DNA of 64,000 nucleotides from CBDDFQ01 sp965227035 (GTDB lineage: Bacteria; Pseudomonadota; Gammaproteobacteria; Burkholderiales; Burkholderiaceae_C). Of the stretch, positions 33,634 to 43,163 are shown piece by piece (the stretch's first letter is position 1; each line of letters begins with the position of its first letter). The DNA lies in assembly GCA_965227035.1 (NCBI GenBank), contig OZ245724.1, forward strand, positions 3,782,001 through 3,846,000, written 5' to 3'. The notes beneath the pieces are model-generated. The model was not told where the DNA came from and ran no database searches. It saw only the letters and a program-made list of their open reading frames with translations. A program made the translations under genes and the position numbers.

Positions 33634-35076
33634 TCAACGCACAGTGGAAGTTGTAACCGGGCCGGTTGCTGTCGGGATTGTGTTGTCCCATCCGCCACCC
33701 AGCGTGCGGTAGAGCGTGACCTGCGATTGCAGTTGCGCCAGACGCGTCTGAACCACCGATTGCTGCGCTGTGAACAGCGAACGCTGTGCATCCAGAATGT
33801 CCAGATAGCTGGCGATTCCGTTGCGATAACGCAGATCGGACAGCTTGAACCGGGTGCTTTCTGCGTTCTGCTGGGCCTGCAGCGCGGCGAGTTGTTCGCC
33901 GAGCGTCTCCCGTCCGGCAAGCGCATCGGCCACTTCGCGGAACGCAGTCTGAATCGACTTCTCGTACTGCGCCACGGCAATGCTTTGTCCGGCGCGCGCG
34001 GAATCGAGTCCCGCCTGATTACGTCCAGCATCGAAGATCGGAAGGGTCAGGCTGGGCGCGAGGATGAATCCCCACGATCCGCCTTTGAACAGGTCCGACA
34101 GATGGCTGCTTGCGCTGCCGGCACCGACCGTGAGCGCAATCTTGGGGAAGAAGGCTGCGCGGGCCGCGCCGATGTTGGCGTTTGCCGCAATCAGCGTTTG
34201 CTCCGCTGCGCGAATGTCGGGACGATTCAGCAGCAGATCGGAAGGCAGACCTGCCTGGACGTCGCTCATGGGCGCAGCATCGGCCAGCTTGATGCCGTTG
34301 GGAACCAGCGCCGGCGGCAGCGGCTGGCCTACCAGCAGGGTCAACGCGTTCTCGTCGAGTGCACGTTGGCGCTGTGTTTGCGCCAGGGTTGCACGCGCCG
34401 ATTGCGCCAGCGATTCCGCCAGTCGGTAGTCGAGCTCCGACGACGCGCCGTTGTCCAGTCGCAGCTTGGTCAGGCGCATCGATTCGTCGCGGGTGCCAAG
34501 CGTTTGACGCGTGATGTCGAGCAGGTCTTCATCGGCGAGCAAGTTGAGCCAGGCGTTGGCGACTGAAGCGATCAGGCTGATCTGAACCGTCTTGCGGTTC
34601 TCGTCGACCGACAGGTATTGAGCGAGTGCCTGTTCGCGCAGGCTGGCGACGCGTCCGAAGAAATCGAGCTCATACGATGTGACCTGCAGGCCACCCGAAT
34701 AGACGCTGGTGATGCCGCCCTGCGTGTTCGGGCTACGCGATCCGCTGATCACGCCGTTGACCGTGGGGAACTGATCGGCACGACGAATCTGGAACTGCGC
34801 GCGGGCCTGCTCGATGTTGAGCACTGCCACCCGAAGATCGCGATTGTTCGCAAGCGACAGCTCGATCAGCTGCTGCAGACGAACGTCGGTGAAGAACTGC
34901 CTCCACGGCACATTGACCGCCGGTGCGGTGCCAGCGATGGTGGAGCCGCTCGGGAACGTCGCCGCGACCGGCGCAGCCGGGCGTTCGTAGGTCGGGATCA
35001 TCGAGCAGCCTGCGAGGAATGCAGCTGCTGCCAACGCGACCAATCGAGCCTTCGAGTTCATTTGATATTTATTCAT
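33634..35076 (-). CDS. RND efflux outer membrane lipoprotein (NodT/OprM family)
   Basis: The 480-residue protein is the outer-membrane channel of a tripartite pump. It has a lipoprotein signal ending FLAGC (Cys24) and two TolC-like repeats (e.g. QLIELSLANNRDLRVAVLNIEQARAQF near residue 80, and the second at RPDIRAAEQTLIAANANIGAARAAFFP). The ATG at 35076 follows GGAGG at good spacing and overlaps the end of the RND gene by 8 bases. Third gene of the efflux operon. Confidence 0.94.
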   Translation of the reverse strand: MNKYQMNSKARLVALAAAAFLAGCSMIPTYERPAAPVAATFPSGSTIAGTAPAVNVPWRQFFTDVRLQQLIELSLANNRDLRVAVLNIEQARAQFQIRRADQFPTVNGVISGSRSPNTQGGITSVYSGGLQVTSYELDFFGRVASLREQALAQYLSVDENRKTVQISLIASVANAWLNLLADEDLLDITRQTLGTRDESMRLTKLRLDNGASSELDYRLAESLAQSARATLAQTQRQRALDENALTLLVGQPLPPALVPNGIKLADAAPMSDVQAGLPSDLLLNRPDIRAAEQTLIAANANIGAARAAFFPKIALTVGAGSASSHLSDLFKGGSWGFILAPSLTLPIFDAGRNQAGLDSARAGQSIAVAQYEKSIQTAFREVADALAGRETLGEQLAALQAQQNAESTRFKLSDLRYRNGIASYLDILDAQRSLFTAQQSVVQTRLAQLQSQVTLYRTLGGGWDNTIPTATGPVTTSTVR

Positions 35077-38000
35077 GTGCACTACCTCCAGCACTTGTGT
35101 TGCCGGACTCACCTACGCCCGCGTTTTTGGCGTGTTCTGCATTCAGCGCCTGTTGGCGCTTGCTGCCCTTGAAGAAGCCACGAACCACCACGAAGAAGAT
35201 CGGCACGAAGAACACTGCAAGCGCGGTGCCGGTCAACATGCCGCCGATCACGCCGGTACCGATGGCACGCTGGCTTGCCGAGCTTGCGCCCGATGCAATC
35301 GCCAGCGGCAACACGCCGAGCATGAACGCGAGCGATGTCATCACGATCGGGCGGAAGCGCAGATGCGCTGCAGCCAGTGCCGCTTCGACCACGCTCTTGC
35401 CCTGCGACTGCAGATCTTTCGCGAACTCGATAATCAAAATCGCGTTCTTCGCGGAGAGCCCGATGATGGTGATCAGGCCCACCTGGAAGTAGACGTCGTT
35501 CGAATAGCTTCGAAGCAGCGTCGCGCCCAGCACACCCAGCACGCCGAGCGGCACCACCAGAATCACCGACAGCGGAATCGACCAGCTCTCGTACAGCGCT
35601 GCAAGACACAGGAACACCGCAAGAATCGCGAAGCTGTAGAGGATGATCGATTGCGATCCCGCTAGTTTTTCTTCGCGTGACTGACCGGTCCATTCGTAGC
35701 CGAAGCCAGCCGGCAGTTTGGCTGCCAGTGTTTCCATTTCGGTCATTGCAGCGCCGGTGCTGTAGCCTGGCGCTGCGCCAGCGCTGATACGCATGGCGGG
35801 GTAGCCGTTGTAGCGAACCGTTTGCATGGCGCCGGTGATCCACTTGGTCGTTGCGAACGCCGACAGCGGAACTGCCTTGCCGGATGTGTTGTTCGCGTTG
35901 AGCTTCAGAATGTCTTCCGGTTGCATACGCGCCGGCGCATCCGCTTGCACGACCACACGTTGCAGGCGACCCGCATTCGGGAAGTCGTTCACATAGGCCG
36001 ATCCGAGGAAGGTCGAGATGGTCGCGTTGATCGAATCGAAGTTCACGCCAAGAGCGCTGGCTTTTTCGCGATCGATGTCGATCTGCAGCTGTGGCGCGTC
36101 TTCCAGACCGTCAGGACGAACCTGCGTGAGGATCTTGCTTTGTGCGGCCATGCCGAGCAGCTGGTTGCGCGCTGCGATCAATGCATCGCGACCCGCACCC
36201 GAGCGATCCTGCAAACGGAATGTCACGCCGGAAGCGGTACCGAGTTCAGGAATCGGCGGCGGGCTGAGTGGGTAAATAAACGCATCGCGAATTCCCATGA
36301 GCGCTCCGAAGGCGCGCCCTGCAATCGCTTCTGCCGAATGCTCCTTGCCGCCGCGTTCCGACCAGTCCTTGAGCGTTACGAATGCCAGACCGGCGTTCTG
36401 TCCCTGACCCGAGAAGCTGAAGCCCAACACGCCGACCATGCTCTGCACTTCAGGCTGCTTGAGCATGTAATTCTCGACTCGCTGAATGACCGCGAGAGTA
36501 CGGTCCTGGGTTGCGCCAGGCGGCAATTGAATGTTCACCAGCATGGTGCCCTGGTCTTCGTTCGGCAGGAACGAGGTGGGCAGGCGGGTGTACATCAGAC
36601 CGGCAGCCACGATGATCGCCACGTAGATGATCAGGTAACGGCCGGCTCGGCGCAGCAGGCGTGCGACGAAGCTTTCGTAGCCCTTGGCGGTCTTCGAGAA
36701 GCCGCGATTGAACCAGCCGAAGAAGCCCTTTTTCTCGTGATGATGTCCAGCTTCCACCGGCTTGAGCAGCGTCGCGCAGAGTGCGGGCGTGAGCGACAGC
36801 GCGAGGAACGCTGAGAATGCGATCGACGCGACCATCACGGCCGAGAACTGACGATAGATGTTGCCGACCGAACCCGAGAAAAACGCGAGCGGCACGAACA
36901 CCGAGATCAGCACCACGGTCACGCCGACGATGGCGCCGGAGATCTGGCTCATTGCCTTCTTGGTAGCGTCGAGCGGAGACAAACCTTCTTCGCTCATGAT
37001 CCGCTCGACGTTCTCCACCACCACGATCGCATCGTCCACGACGATACCGATCACCAGCACCATGCCGAACATGGTGAGCACGTTGATCGAGAAGCCCAGC
37101 GCGAAGAGCGCGCCGAAAGTTCCCATCAGCGCGACAGGCACGACGATGGTAGGAATGATCGTGTAGCGGATGTTCTGCAGGAACAGGAACATCACCAGGA
37201 ACACCAGCACCACAGCTTCGACCAAAGTCTCGGTCACCTGTTTGATGGAGATGCTCACGAAGCCCGAGCTGTCGTAAGGAATGCTGAAGTTGACGCCGCT
37301 CGGGAAGTATTTGGCCAACTCTTGCATCTTGGCGCGAACCGCTTTTGCGGCCGCGAGTGCGTTGCCCGAGGGCGACAGCTGAACGCCGATACCCACCGCC
37401 TGCTTGCCGTTGAGACGAGCCGAAGTGGCGTACGCCTGACCGCCGAATTCGATGCGAGCGATGTCCTTCATGCGAACCGTCGATCCATCGGTATTCGCGC
37501 GAATCACGATGTTGCCGAACTGCTCGATCGACGACAGCTGACCGGTCACGACCACGGTCGCGGCAATGCTCTGCCCGGTCACATTGGGCAGATCGCCGAT
37601 TGCGCCGGAGGACACCTGCGCGTTCTGCGCGGTGATGGCTGCACGAACGTCCGATGCGGACACGTTCAGGCCCGACATCTTGTCCGGGTTCAGCCAGATG
37701 CGCATTGCACGTTCGGTACCGAAGAGCTGGGCCTGGCCGATGCCGGGAAGGCGCTGCAGTTCGGGAAGGATGTTTCGCGACGTGTAGTCACCCAGCGCAA
37801 TCGGGTCGTACTCGGGGTTCTCCGATGAAATCATCGTGAACAGCAGGAAGTTCGAGTTCGATTTGTCGACGCGAACGCCCTGTTGCGTCACCGCAGAAGG
37901 AAGACGCGGCGTGGCGCGCGAGAGTCGGTTCTGCACGTCGACCTGAGCGAGCTCGGGGTTGGTGCCGTTCTCGAAACTCAAGGTGATCGAGCCCGAACCG

Positions 38001-38254
38001 TCGGCCTGAGCCACCGATTCCATGTACAGCAATCCGGGTGCGCCGTTCATTTCGCGCTCGATCACGCTCAACACGCTGTCCTCCAGCGTCTTCGCAGACG
38101 CGCCTGGATAGGCGGTGTTGATCACGATCGCGGGCGGTGCGACTTTCGGATACTGCGCGATAGGCAGCTGGGTGATGGCGACTCCGCCCATCACCAGAAT
38201 GAACAGGGAGATCACCCACGCAAAAATCGGGCGATCGATAAAAAACTTGGCCAT
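35069..38254 (-). CDS. RND multidrug efflux permease (AcrB/MexB, HAE1 family)
   Basis: This 1061-residue inner-membrane pump has 12 membrane helices, two large periplasmic loops and the proton-relay pair in TM4 (GIVVDDAIVVVENVERI near residue 402). It starts MAKFFIDRPIFAWVIS, as usual for AcrB-like pumps. Drugs or solvents are likely substrates, but the specificity cannot be read. It is the middle gene of an MFP-RND-OMF operon controlled by the divergent TetR regulator. Confidence 0.96.
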   Translation of the reverse strand: MAKFFIDRPIFAWVISLFILVMGGVAITQLPIAQYPKVAPPAIVINTAYPGASAKTLEDSVLSVIEREMNGAPGLLYMESVAQADGSGSITLSFENGTNPELAQVDVQNRLSRATPRLPSAVTQQGVRVDKSNSNFLLFTMISSENPEYDPIALGDYTSRNILPELQRLPGIGQAQLFGTERAMRIWLNPDKMSGLNVSASDVRAAITAQNAQVSSGAIGDLPNVTGQSIAATVVVTGQLSSIEQFGNIVIRANTDGSTVRMKDIARIEFGGQAYATSARLNGKQAVGIGVQLSPSGNALAAAKAVRAKMQELAKYFPSGVNFSIPYDSSGFVSISIKQVTETLVEAVVLVFLVMFLFLQNIRYTIIPTIVVPVALMGTFGALFALGFSINVLTMFGMVLVIGIVVDDAIVVVENVERIMSEEGLSPLDATKKAMSQISGAIVGVTVVLISVFVPLAFFSGSVGNIYRQFSAVMVASIAFSAFLALSLTPALCATLLKPVEAGHHHEKKGFFGWFNRGFSKTAKGYESFVARLLRRAGRYLIIYVAIIVAAGLMYTRLPTSFLPNEDQGTMLVNIQLPPGATQDRTLAVIQRVENYMLKQPEVQSMVGVLGFSFSGQGQNAGLAFVTLKDWSERGGKEHSAEAIAGRAFGALMGIRDAFIYPLSPPPIPELGTASGVTFRLQDRSGAGRDALIAARNQLLGMAAQSKILTQVRPDGLEDAPQLQIDIDREKASALGVNFDSINATISTFLGSAYVNDFPNAGRLQRVVVQADAPARMQPEDILKLNANNTSGKAVPLSAFATTKWITGAMQTVRYNGYPAMRISAGAAPGYSTGAAMTEMETLAAKLPAGFGYEWTGQSREEKLAGSQSIILYSFAILAVFLCLAALYESWSIPLSVILVVPLGVLGVLGATLLRSYSNDVYFQVGLITIIGLSAKNAILIIEFAKDLQSQGKSVVEAALAAAHLRFRPIVMTSLAFMLGVLPLAIASGASSASQRAIGTGVIGGMLTGTALAVFFVPIFFVVVRGFFKGSKRQQALNAEHAKNAGVGESGNTSAGGSAHE

Positions 38255-38266
38255 GTGCCGCGCTCC

Positions 38267-39547
38267 TTACTTGTTGGCGGCCGAAGCAGCAGAACTCGAT
38301 GCAGATGCAGGAGCGGAGGCGGAGCCTGCGGGAGCAGAAGCGCCCGAAGCCGGGGCTGCGCCTGGTGGCGACCACGGCACGGCCTTGACCGGTGCGTTGC
38401 CGCGCAGCTTCTGGAAGCCGTCGACCATCACCTGTTCGCCAGCCTTCACCCCGTCGAGCACCACCCAGTTCGTGCCCTTGGCAGAACCGATCTTGATCTT
38501 GCGGGGCGAGACCTTGCCTTCGGCGTCGACGATCATCACGCTGTCGCCTTGGGCGGTGCGTGTGACTGCCTGCTGGGGCACCAGGATGGCGTTGGTGGCT
38601 TGAGCCTGTTCTAGTCGAACGCGGACGTACAGACCCGGCAGCAGCAAGCCATTGGGGTTGGGGACTTCGGCACGCAGGGTGATCTGTCCGGTGGTGGAGT
38701 CGACCGTCAGATCGGAGAACAACAGCTTGCCGGGTATGGCGTATTCGGTGCCGTCTTCGAGCACCACGCGAACGCTTGCCGCTTGCGAGCCGGAAGCGCG
38801 CTTGAACTGGCCCGCTTCCATGGCGCGACGAAGTTTCAGCACATCCGATGCCGATTGCGTGAAGTTCACATACATCGGATCGATCTGCTGCACGACTGCG
38901 AGCTGGGTCGCTTCGCCTTGGCCCACCAGTGCGCCTTCGGTAACGAGTGCGCGGCCGATACGACCCGAGATCGGCGATGTGACCGATGCGTATCCGAGGT
39001 TGATTCGAGCCGTATCGACTGCGGCCTTGCCGGTCGCGATATCTGCTTCAGCCTGCTTTTGCGCTGCCACCGCGTTGGCATATTCCTGCTTGCTCACCGC
39101 ATTGGCTTCGACCAAGGGCTTGTAACGCTCGGCCTGCGCCGTGGTCGATGCCAGATTCGCCTCTGCCTTGGCAAGGCCGGCCTGCGCGCTTTGCAGCGAT
39201 GCGCGATACGGTGCGGAATCGATGGTGAACAGGGGCTGGCCCGCTTTCACGTCGCTGCCTTCGCGGAACAGACGCTGCTGAAGGATGCCGGCGGCACGTG
39301 CACGAACCTGTGCCACGCGAGATGCTTCCAGGCGGCCGGGCAGTTCGGTGATCAGGCCGACATCGCCGGGAGCTGCCGTTACCACGCCGACTTCAGCCGG
39401 GGGAGGAGCGCCGCCGCCAGCCGCAGCCGGTGCATCGGATTTGCCGCATGCCGAGATGAGAAGCGCCGCTGCAAGGGCGATTGGGAGAACACTCAGACCG
39501 GCGGGAGCTTTGGGCATAAGACGATTGATTTGACGCAAGGCAGGCAT
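38267..39547 (-). CDS. RND efflux membrane fusion protein (AcrA/MexA family)
   Basis: The 426-residue periplasmic adaptor has a lipoprotein-type signal with ISAC (Cys34), barrel-sandwich and coiled-coil segments (SLQSAQAGLAKAEANLASTTAQAERYKPLVEANAVSKQEY) and the beta-barrel part (GLYVRVRLEQ). It ends in an Ala/Ser/Pro-rich tail. It bridges the RND pump and the outer membrane channel. First gene of the operon; its promoter region carries the AcrR-like operator. Confidence 0.95.
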   Translation of the reverse strand: MPALRQINRLMPKAPAGLSVLPIALAAALLISACGKSDAPAAAGGGAPPPAEVGVVTAAPGDVGLITELPGRLEASRVAQVRARAAGILQQRLFREGSDVKAGQPLFTIDSAPYRASLQSAQAGLAKAEANLASTTAQAERYKPLVEANAVSKQEYANAVAAQKQAEADIATGKAAVDTARINLGYASVTSPISGRIGRALVTEGALVGQGEATQLAVVQQIDPMYVNFTQSASDVLKLRRAMEAGQFKRASGSQAASVRVVLEDGTEYAIPGKLLFSDLTVDSTTGQITLRAEVPNPNGLLLPGLYVRVRLEQAQATNAILVPQQAVTRTAQGDSVMIVDAEGKVSPRKIKIGSAKGTNWVVLDGVKAGEQVMVDGFQKLRGNAPVKAVPWSPPGAAPASGASAPAGSASAPASASSSAASAANK

Positions 39548-39669
39548 GCGATTCCTTCAGGATTTGAAAAACGGGTTTTCTGTGAAAAGCCAAGAACAAC
39601 AAGCAATTGGCAGGCCTACATGTGGAATGTCGGCACGGGCTGTGTGCTAATTTTGTAAGCTGGGTAGTT

Positions 39670-39690
39670 TACATACATTTGTGAATGTAT
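39670..39690. promoter_or_regulatory. AcrR-type operator
   Basis: Inverted repeat ATACATT-TGTG-AATGTAT (39673-39690), extended by TAC on the left, sits in the divergent gap between the membrane fusion gene and the TetR gene. From memory it matches the left 21 of 24 bases of the palindrome bound by Escherichia coli AcrR in front of acrAB. It should let the adjacent regulator repress both directions. Confidence 0.82.
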
Positions 39691-39720
39691 ATTCGCTCCA
39701 AGACATTTTGGAGACATAAA

Positions 39721-40374
39721 TTGGTTCGCCGCACTAAGGAAGAAGCCCTCGCCACGAGAAACCGCCTGCTCGATTCCGCAGAGTTGCTGTTTCAAAAGCA
39801 GGGCGTTTCACGCACCTCGCTCAATGACATCGCCCTGCATGCGGGCGCAACGCGCGGCGCCATCTACTGGCACTTCGACGACAAAGCCGATCTTTACAAC
39901 GCCATGATGGATCGCGCTATTTTGCCGTTCGAAGAGGCAGAAGCAAAGGCGATGGAAGAGGGCGACGCCGATCCGATTTCCATCATCCGAAAATCGATGG
40001 CTTACGCGCTGAAGCTGGTGGCCACAGATGTGAAAACCCGTCGGGTTTTCGAGGTCGCCACACAAAAGGTCGAGTACGTTGACGAGATGCGCGCAGTCCA
40101 GGAGCGCCATATCTCGTGCCGCGACGAATGCATCGTCGACGTGCGAGATCGCTTGCGTGTAGCGGCCAAGCTCCGAGGTGTGTCCTTACCCATCCCCGCA
40201 CTGGCGGCCGCTCACGGTCTGCACGCCATGGTCGACGGGCTGATCCAGAACTGGTTGCTCGACCCCAAGGCGTTCGATCTGGTGGCCGTCGGTAAACGGA
40301 CCCTCGACGTATATCTGGCCGGTTTGGGCCTGACGGAAACGGTCGGTGACAAGGTAGCGTCGAACGCGACTTGA
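39721..40374 (+). CDS. TetR-family repressor (AcrR-like)
   Basis: The 217-residue regulator has the AcrR-like N-terminus VRRTKEEALATRNRLLDSAELLFQKQG and a helix-turn-helix at about residues 33-52 (LNDIALHAGATRGAIYWHF), with a helical ligand-binding domain after it. I chose the TTG at 39721, which follows GGAG by 7 bases and gives the normal family start. The upstream in-frame ATG at 39685 falls inside the operator. It likely represses the divergent pump operon and itself, with release by pump substrates. Confidence 0.92.
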   Translation: MVRRTKEEALATRNRLLDSAELLFQKQGVSRTSLNDIALHAGATRGAIYWHFDDKADLYNAMMDRAILPFEEAEAKAMEEGDADPISIIRKSMAYALKLVATDVKTRRVFEVATQKVEYVDEMRAVQERHISCRDECIVDVRDRLRVAAKLRGVSLPIPALAAAHGLHAMVDGLIQNWLLDPKAFDLVAVGKRTLDVYLAGLGLTETVGDKVASNAT

Positions 40375-40390
40375 CCGCTACGATGGCTCC

Positions 40391-41773
40391 ATGAGCTATC
40401 ACGCGACGTTCCAGTCTCTCGGATACGAATTCGCCGACCTGAAGGCGCTTCTCGCAAAAGCGAGTCCCTCGCGCTCGGGCGACGAACTCGCTGGGCTCGC
40501 GGCTCACACCGACGAAGAGCGAATCGCGGCGCGACTGGCACTTGCCGATGTACCGCTCAAGCGCTTTCTCGAGGACGCGGTCATTCCGTATGAAGACGAC
40601 GAAGTCACCCGGCTCATCGTCGACACGCATGATGCGCGCGCGTTCGAACCCGTCTCGCATCTCACTGTCGGGGAGTTCCGCGAATGGTTGTTGGACGATC
40701 GCACACCGAACGAGCACCTGACCGCCGCTTCGCGTGGCATCACTCCCGAAATGGCTGCTGCTGTGAGCAAGCTCATGCGCAATCAGGACCTGGTTCTCGC
40801 GGCCCGCAAATGCAGCGTCGTCACGAAATTTCGCAACACCATCGGGTTGGCGGGCCACATGTCGGTGCGACTGCAGCCGAATCATCCGACTGACGATTTG
40901 CGCGGCATTGCAGCCAGCATGCTCGATGGATTACTTCTGGGCGCAGGCGATGCAGTGGTTGGAATCAACCCCGCAAGCGATTCGCTCAACGCGTTGAAGA
41001 AGTTGTGGCACATGCTCGACGAAGTTCGAAGCGAGTTCGAGATTCCGATGCAGAGCTGTGTGCTGACGCATGTGACCACGCAGATCAAGGCGATCGAAGA
41101 AGGTGTGCCTATCGATATGGTGTTTCAGTCGATAGCGGGTACCGAAATTACGAATAGAGGGTTCGGCGTCACGCTGGCGTTGTTGCGCGAGGCGAAGGAT
41201 GCTGCTCGATCGCTCAAGCGAGGAACCATCGGCGACAACGTGATGTATCTGGAGACCGGGCAGGGTAGCGCGCTGTCGGCGAACGGTTATCACGGCGTCG
41301 ATCAACAAACATGCGAGGCGCGGGCATATGCGGTCGCGCGCGAGCTCGAGCCTTTGCTCACCAATTCTGTCGTCGGATTCATCGGGCCGGAGTATCTGTT
41401 CAACGGAAAGCAGATCATTCGCGCCGGTCTGGAAGATCACTTCTGCGGCAAGCTGCTCGGCGTACCAATGGGATGCGACATCTGCTACACGAATCATGCC
41501 GATGCCGATCAGGACGACATGGACACTTTGCTCACGATGCTCGGGGCGGCAGGCGTGAACTTCGTGATGGGTGTGCCGGGTGCGGACGACATCATGCTGA
41601 ACTACCAGAGCACCTCGTTTCACGACGCGCTGTATTTGCGCGAGGTACTCGGCTTGAAACGCGCCCCCGAATTCGAAGTCTGGCTGCAAAAAATGGCCAT
41701 CACGAATACAAGCGGAAAGATTCTTGAAGTCGGAGCGAACCATCCATTGCTTTCACACCGGAGAAGCTCGTGA
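40391..41773 (+). CDS. eutB: Ethanolamine ammonia-lyase large subunit
   Basis: The 460-residue subunit forms the TIM-barrel active site that turns ethanolamine into acetaldehyde and ammonia with adenosylcobalamin. Conserved stretches include the barrel strand with NPASDSLNALKKLWHML, TNRGFGVTLALLREA, YLETGQGSALSANGYHGVDQQTCEARAYA and MGVPGADDIMLNYQSTSFHD. It overlaps eutC by four bases. No microcompartment shell, eutA reactivase or eutE gene is in the window, so acetaldehyde handling is elsewhere. Confidence 0.96.
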   Translation: MSYHATFQSLGYEFADLKALLAKASPSRSGDELAGLAAHTDEERIAARLALADVPLKRFLEDAVIPYEDDEVTRLIVDTHDARAFEPVSHLTVGEFREWLLDDRTPNEHLTAASRGITPEMAAAVSKLMRNQDLVLAARKCSVVTKFRNTIGLAGHMSVRLQPNHPTDDLRGIAASMLDGLLLGAGDAVVGINPASDSLNALKKLWHMLDEVRSEFEIPMQSCVLTHVTTQIKAIEEGVPIDMVFQSIAGTEITNRGFGVTLALLREAKDAARSLKRGTIGDNVMYLETGQGSALSANGYHGVDQQTCEARAYAVARELEPLLTNSVVGFIGPEYLFNGKQIIRAGLEDHFCGKLLGVPMGCDICYTNHADADQDDMDTLLTMLGAAGVNFVMGVPGADDIMLNYQSTSFHDALYLREVLGLKRAPEFEVWLQKMAITNTSGKILEVGANHPLLSHRRSS

Positions 41774-42537
41774 GCGAGGATAAGAATCAGGTGGATGTGT
41801 GGAATCCGCTGCGCGCGCACACCTCGGCGCGCATCGGGCTGGGTCGGATAGGAGTGAGCATGCCGACTGCAGAAGTGCTGCGCTTCAGCCTGGCGCACGC
41901 AAGAGCGAAAGACGCGGTGCATGCGCCGCTCGACGCCGACAAGTTGATCTCGCAGCTTCACGAAGAAGACTACCTCGCAACGAGTGTCGCAAGCAAAGCG
42001 GCAGATCGCGCGAGCTATTTGCTTCGTCCCGATTTAGGACGCGAACTCGACGAAAAGTACGTCGCGCCGCTGCGGGAAATGGTCGATGCAACCAAGGCAG
42101 TGGACGTCGCCGTTGTGCTTGCAGACGGGCTTTCTGCCATCGCCGTAGAACGACATGCGATCGAACTGCTCGATCGATTTCGGGTGATGTTCAAAACGGA
42201 TTGGTCTTGCGTGCCGATCGTCGTTGCGACTCAGTCACGCGTTGCGCTCGGCGACGATGTGGCAAATGCACTTCGCGCGAAACTGGTGATCGTGATGATC
42301 GGAGAGCGCCCCGGATTGAGCTCGCCGGACAGTCTTGGAATCTACGTGACGTTTGCGCCGCGCAAGGGGCAGGCCGATAGCGGTCGCAACTGCATATCGA
42401 ACGTGCGCCCGCAGGGCCTCGGCTACGACGAAGCCGTCGTCAAGCTGCACTGGCTGGTGCAGCAATCGATTCGACTGCAAATGACGGGAGTTGATCTGAA
42501 GGACAACAGCGATGTTGTCGCTCTCGGCAAGCCATGA
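41770..42537 (+). CDS. eutC: Ethanolamine ammonia-lyase small subunit
   Basis: The 255-residue small subunit helps bind adenosylcobalamin. Family features are TSARIGLGRIGVSMPTAEVLRFSLAHARAKDAVH near the start and MIGERPGLSSPDSLGIYVTFAPRKGQ near residue 177. It is somewhat shorter than the Escherichia coli protein (about 295), mainly at the N-terminus. The overlapping ATGA with eutB indicates coupled translation. Confidence 0.95.
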   Translation: MSEDKNQVDVWNPLRAHTSARIGLGRIGVSMPTAEVLRFSLAHARAKDAVHAPLDADKLISQLHEEDYLATSVASKAADRASYLLRPDLGRELDEKYVAPLREMVDATKAVDVAVVLADGLSAIAVERHAIELLDRFRVMFKTDWSCVPIVVATQSRVALGDDVANALRAKLVIVMIGERPGLSSPDSLGIYVTFAPRKGQADSGRNCISNVRPQGLGYDEAVVKLHWLVQQSIRLQMTGVDLKDNSDVVALGKP

Positions 42538-42594
42538 CAGATGGCTCGCCGGAAATTGTCTGGCTGCACGACGCAGCCGGACGCCCTTGGCTGA

Positions 42595-42855
42595 TTAGCG
42601 ATTGGGCGGACGGCGCTGTGGTGCGGGACCACGGCCTTCGATGTGACGGAAATTGATGCGACCCTTGGTCAGGTCGTAGGGAGACAGTTCGAGCGAGACA
42701 CGATCGCCCGCAAGAATGCGGATGTGATGCTTGCGCATTTTTCCGGCGGTGTACGCAACGAGCTGATGCCCGTTTTCGAGCGTCACGCGGAAACGCGAGT
42801 CGGGCAACACTTCATTCACAACGCCACTCATCTCGATCAGTTCTTCTTTGGCCAT
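42595..42855 (-). CDS. infA: Translation initiation factor IF-1 (extended form)
   Basis: Residues 1-72 are a clear IF-1 OB fold (MAKEELIEMSGVV, LENGHQLVAYTAGKMRKHHIRILAGDRV, LSPYDLTKGRI). A 14-16 residue basic, Pro-rich tail (HIEGRGPAPQRRPPNR) makes it 86 residues instead of about 72. It stands away from the ribosomal protein operons. Burkholderiales often carry a second infA of this kind (recalled); the standard copy would be elsewhere in the genome. GTTTTGCCC precedes the ATG, a weak ribosome binding site. Confidence 0.93.
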   Translation of the reverse strand: MAKEELIEMSGVVNEVLPDSRFRVTLENGHQLVAYTAGKMRKHHIRILAGDRVSLELSPYDLTKGRINFRHIEGRGPAPQRRPPNR

Positions 42856-43163
42856 GGGCAAAACACTTTCTGGGAACACGGAACACAGTAAGCCGCACGA
42901 ACGTCGCAGCAGCGGCATCCGGAGATACTGTAAAAATGGGGCGCCAATCGATGGCGCAACGTGCGGGTTTGGTGGGCTTGTCGCCTGATCCTGCTGCTGA
43001 AGGATAGGTCTCTGGCGGATGCCGCAGAGCGCTGAAAAGTCGCAAACACGCGAGATCAGAGTGTATCACCCGGGGCTTTTGCGCTTATCTTGCAGGCAAC
43101 AGCCCATTTGCACTGTGTTGCGAAACCGGCAAACCGAATTTGCCGCCGAATGAACACTTTCGT
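42856..43163. other. 308-base gap without a gene upstream of infA
   Basis: No reading frame with coding character was found. The stretch should hold the infA promoter on the minus strand. The only structure seen is a short palindrome, GCGCCA-ATCGA-TGGCGC at 42941-42957, about 90 bases before infA; no convincing -10/-35 pair was found. Confidence 0.5.

Noticed and set aside
39685..40374. ATG at 39685 as the TetR start
   Set aside because: It lies within the AcrR-type palindrome, and the TTG at 39721 has the better ribosome binding site and family-like N-terminus.
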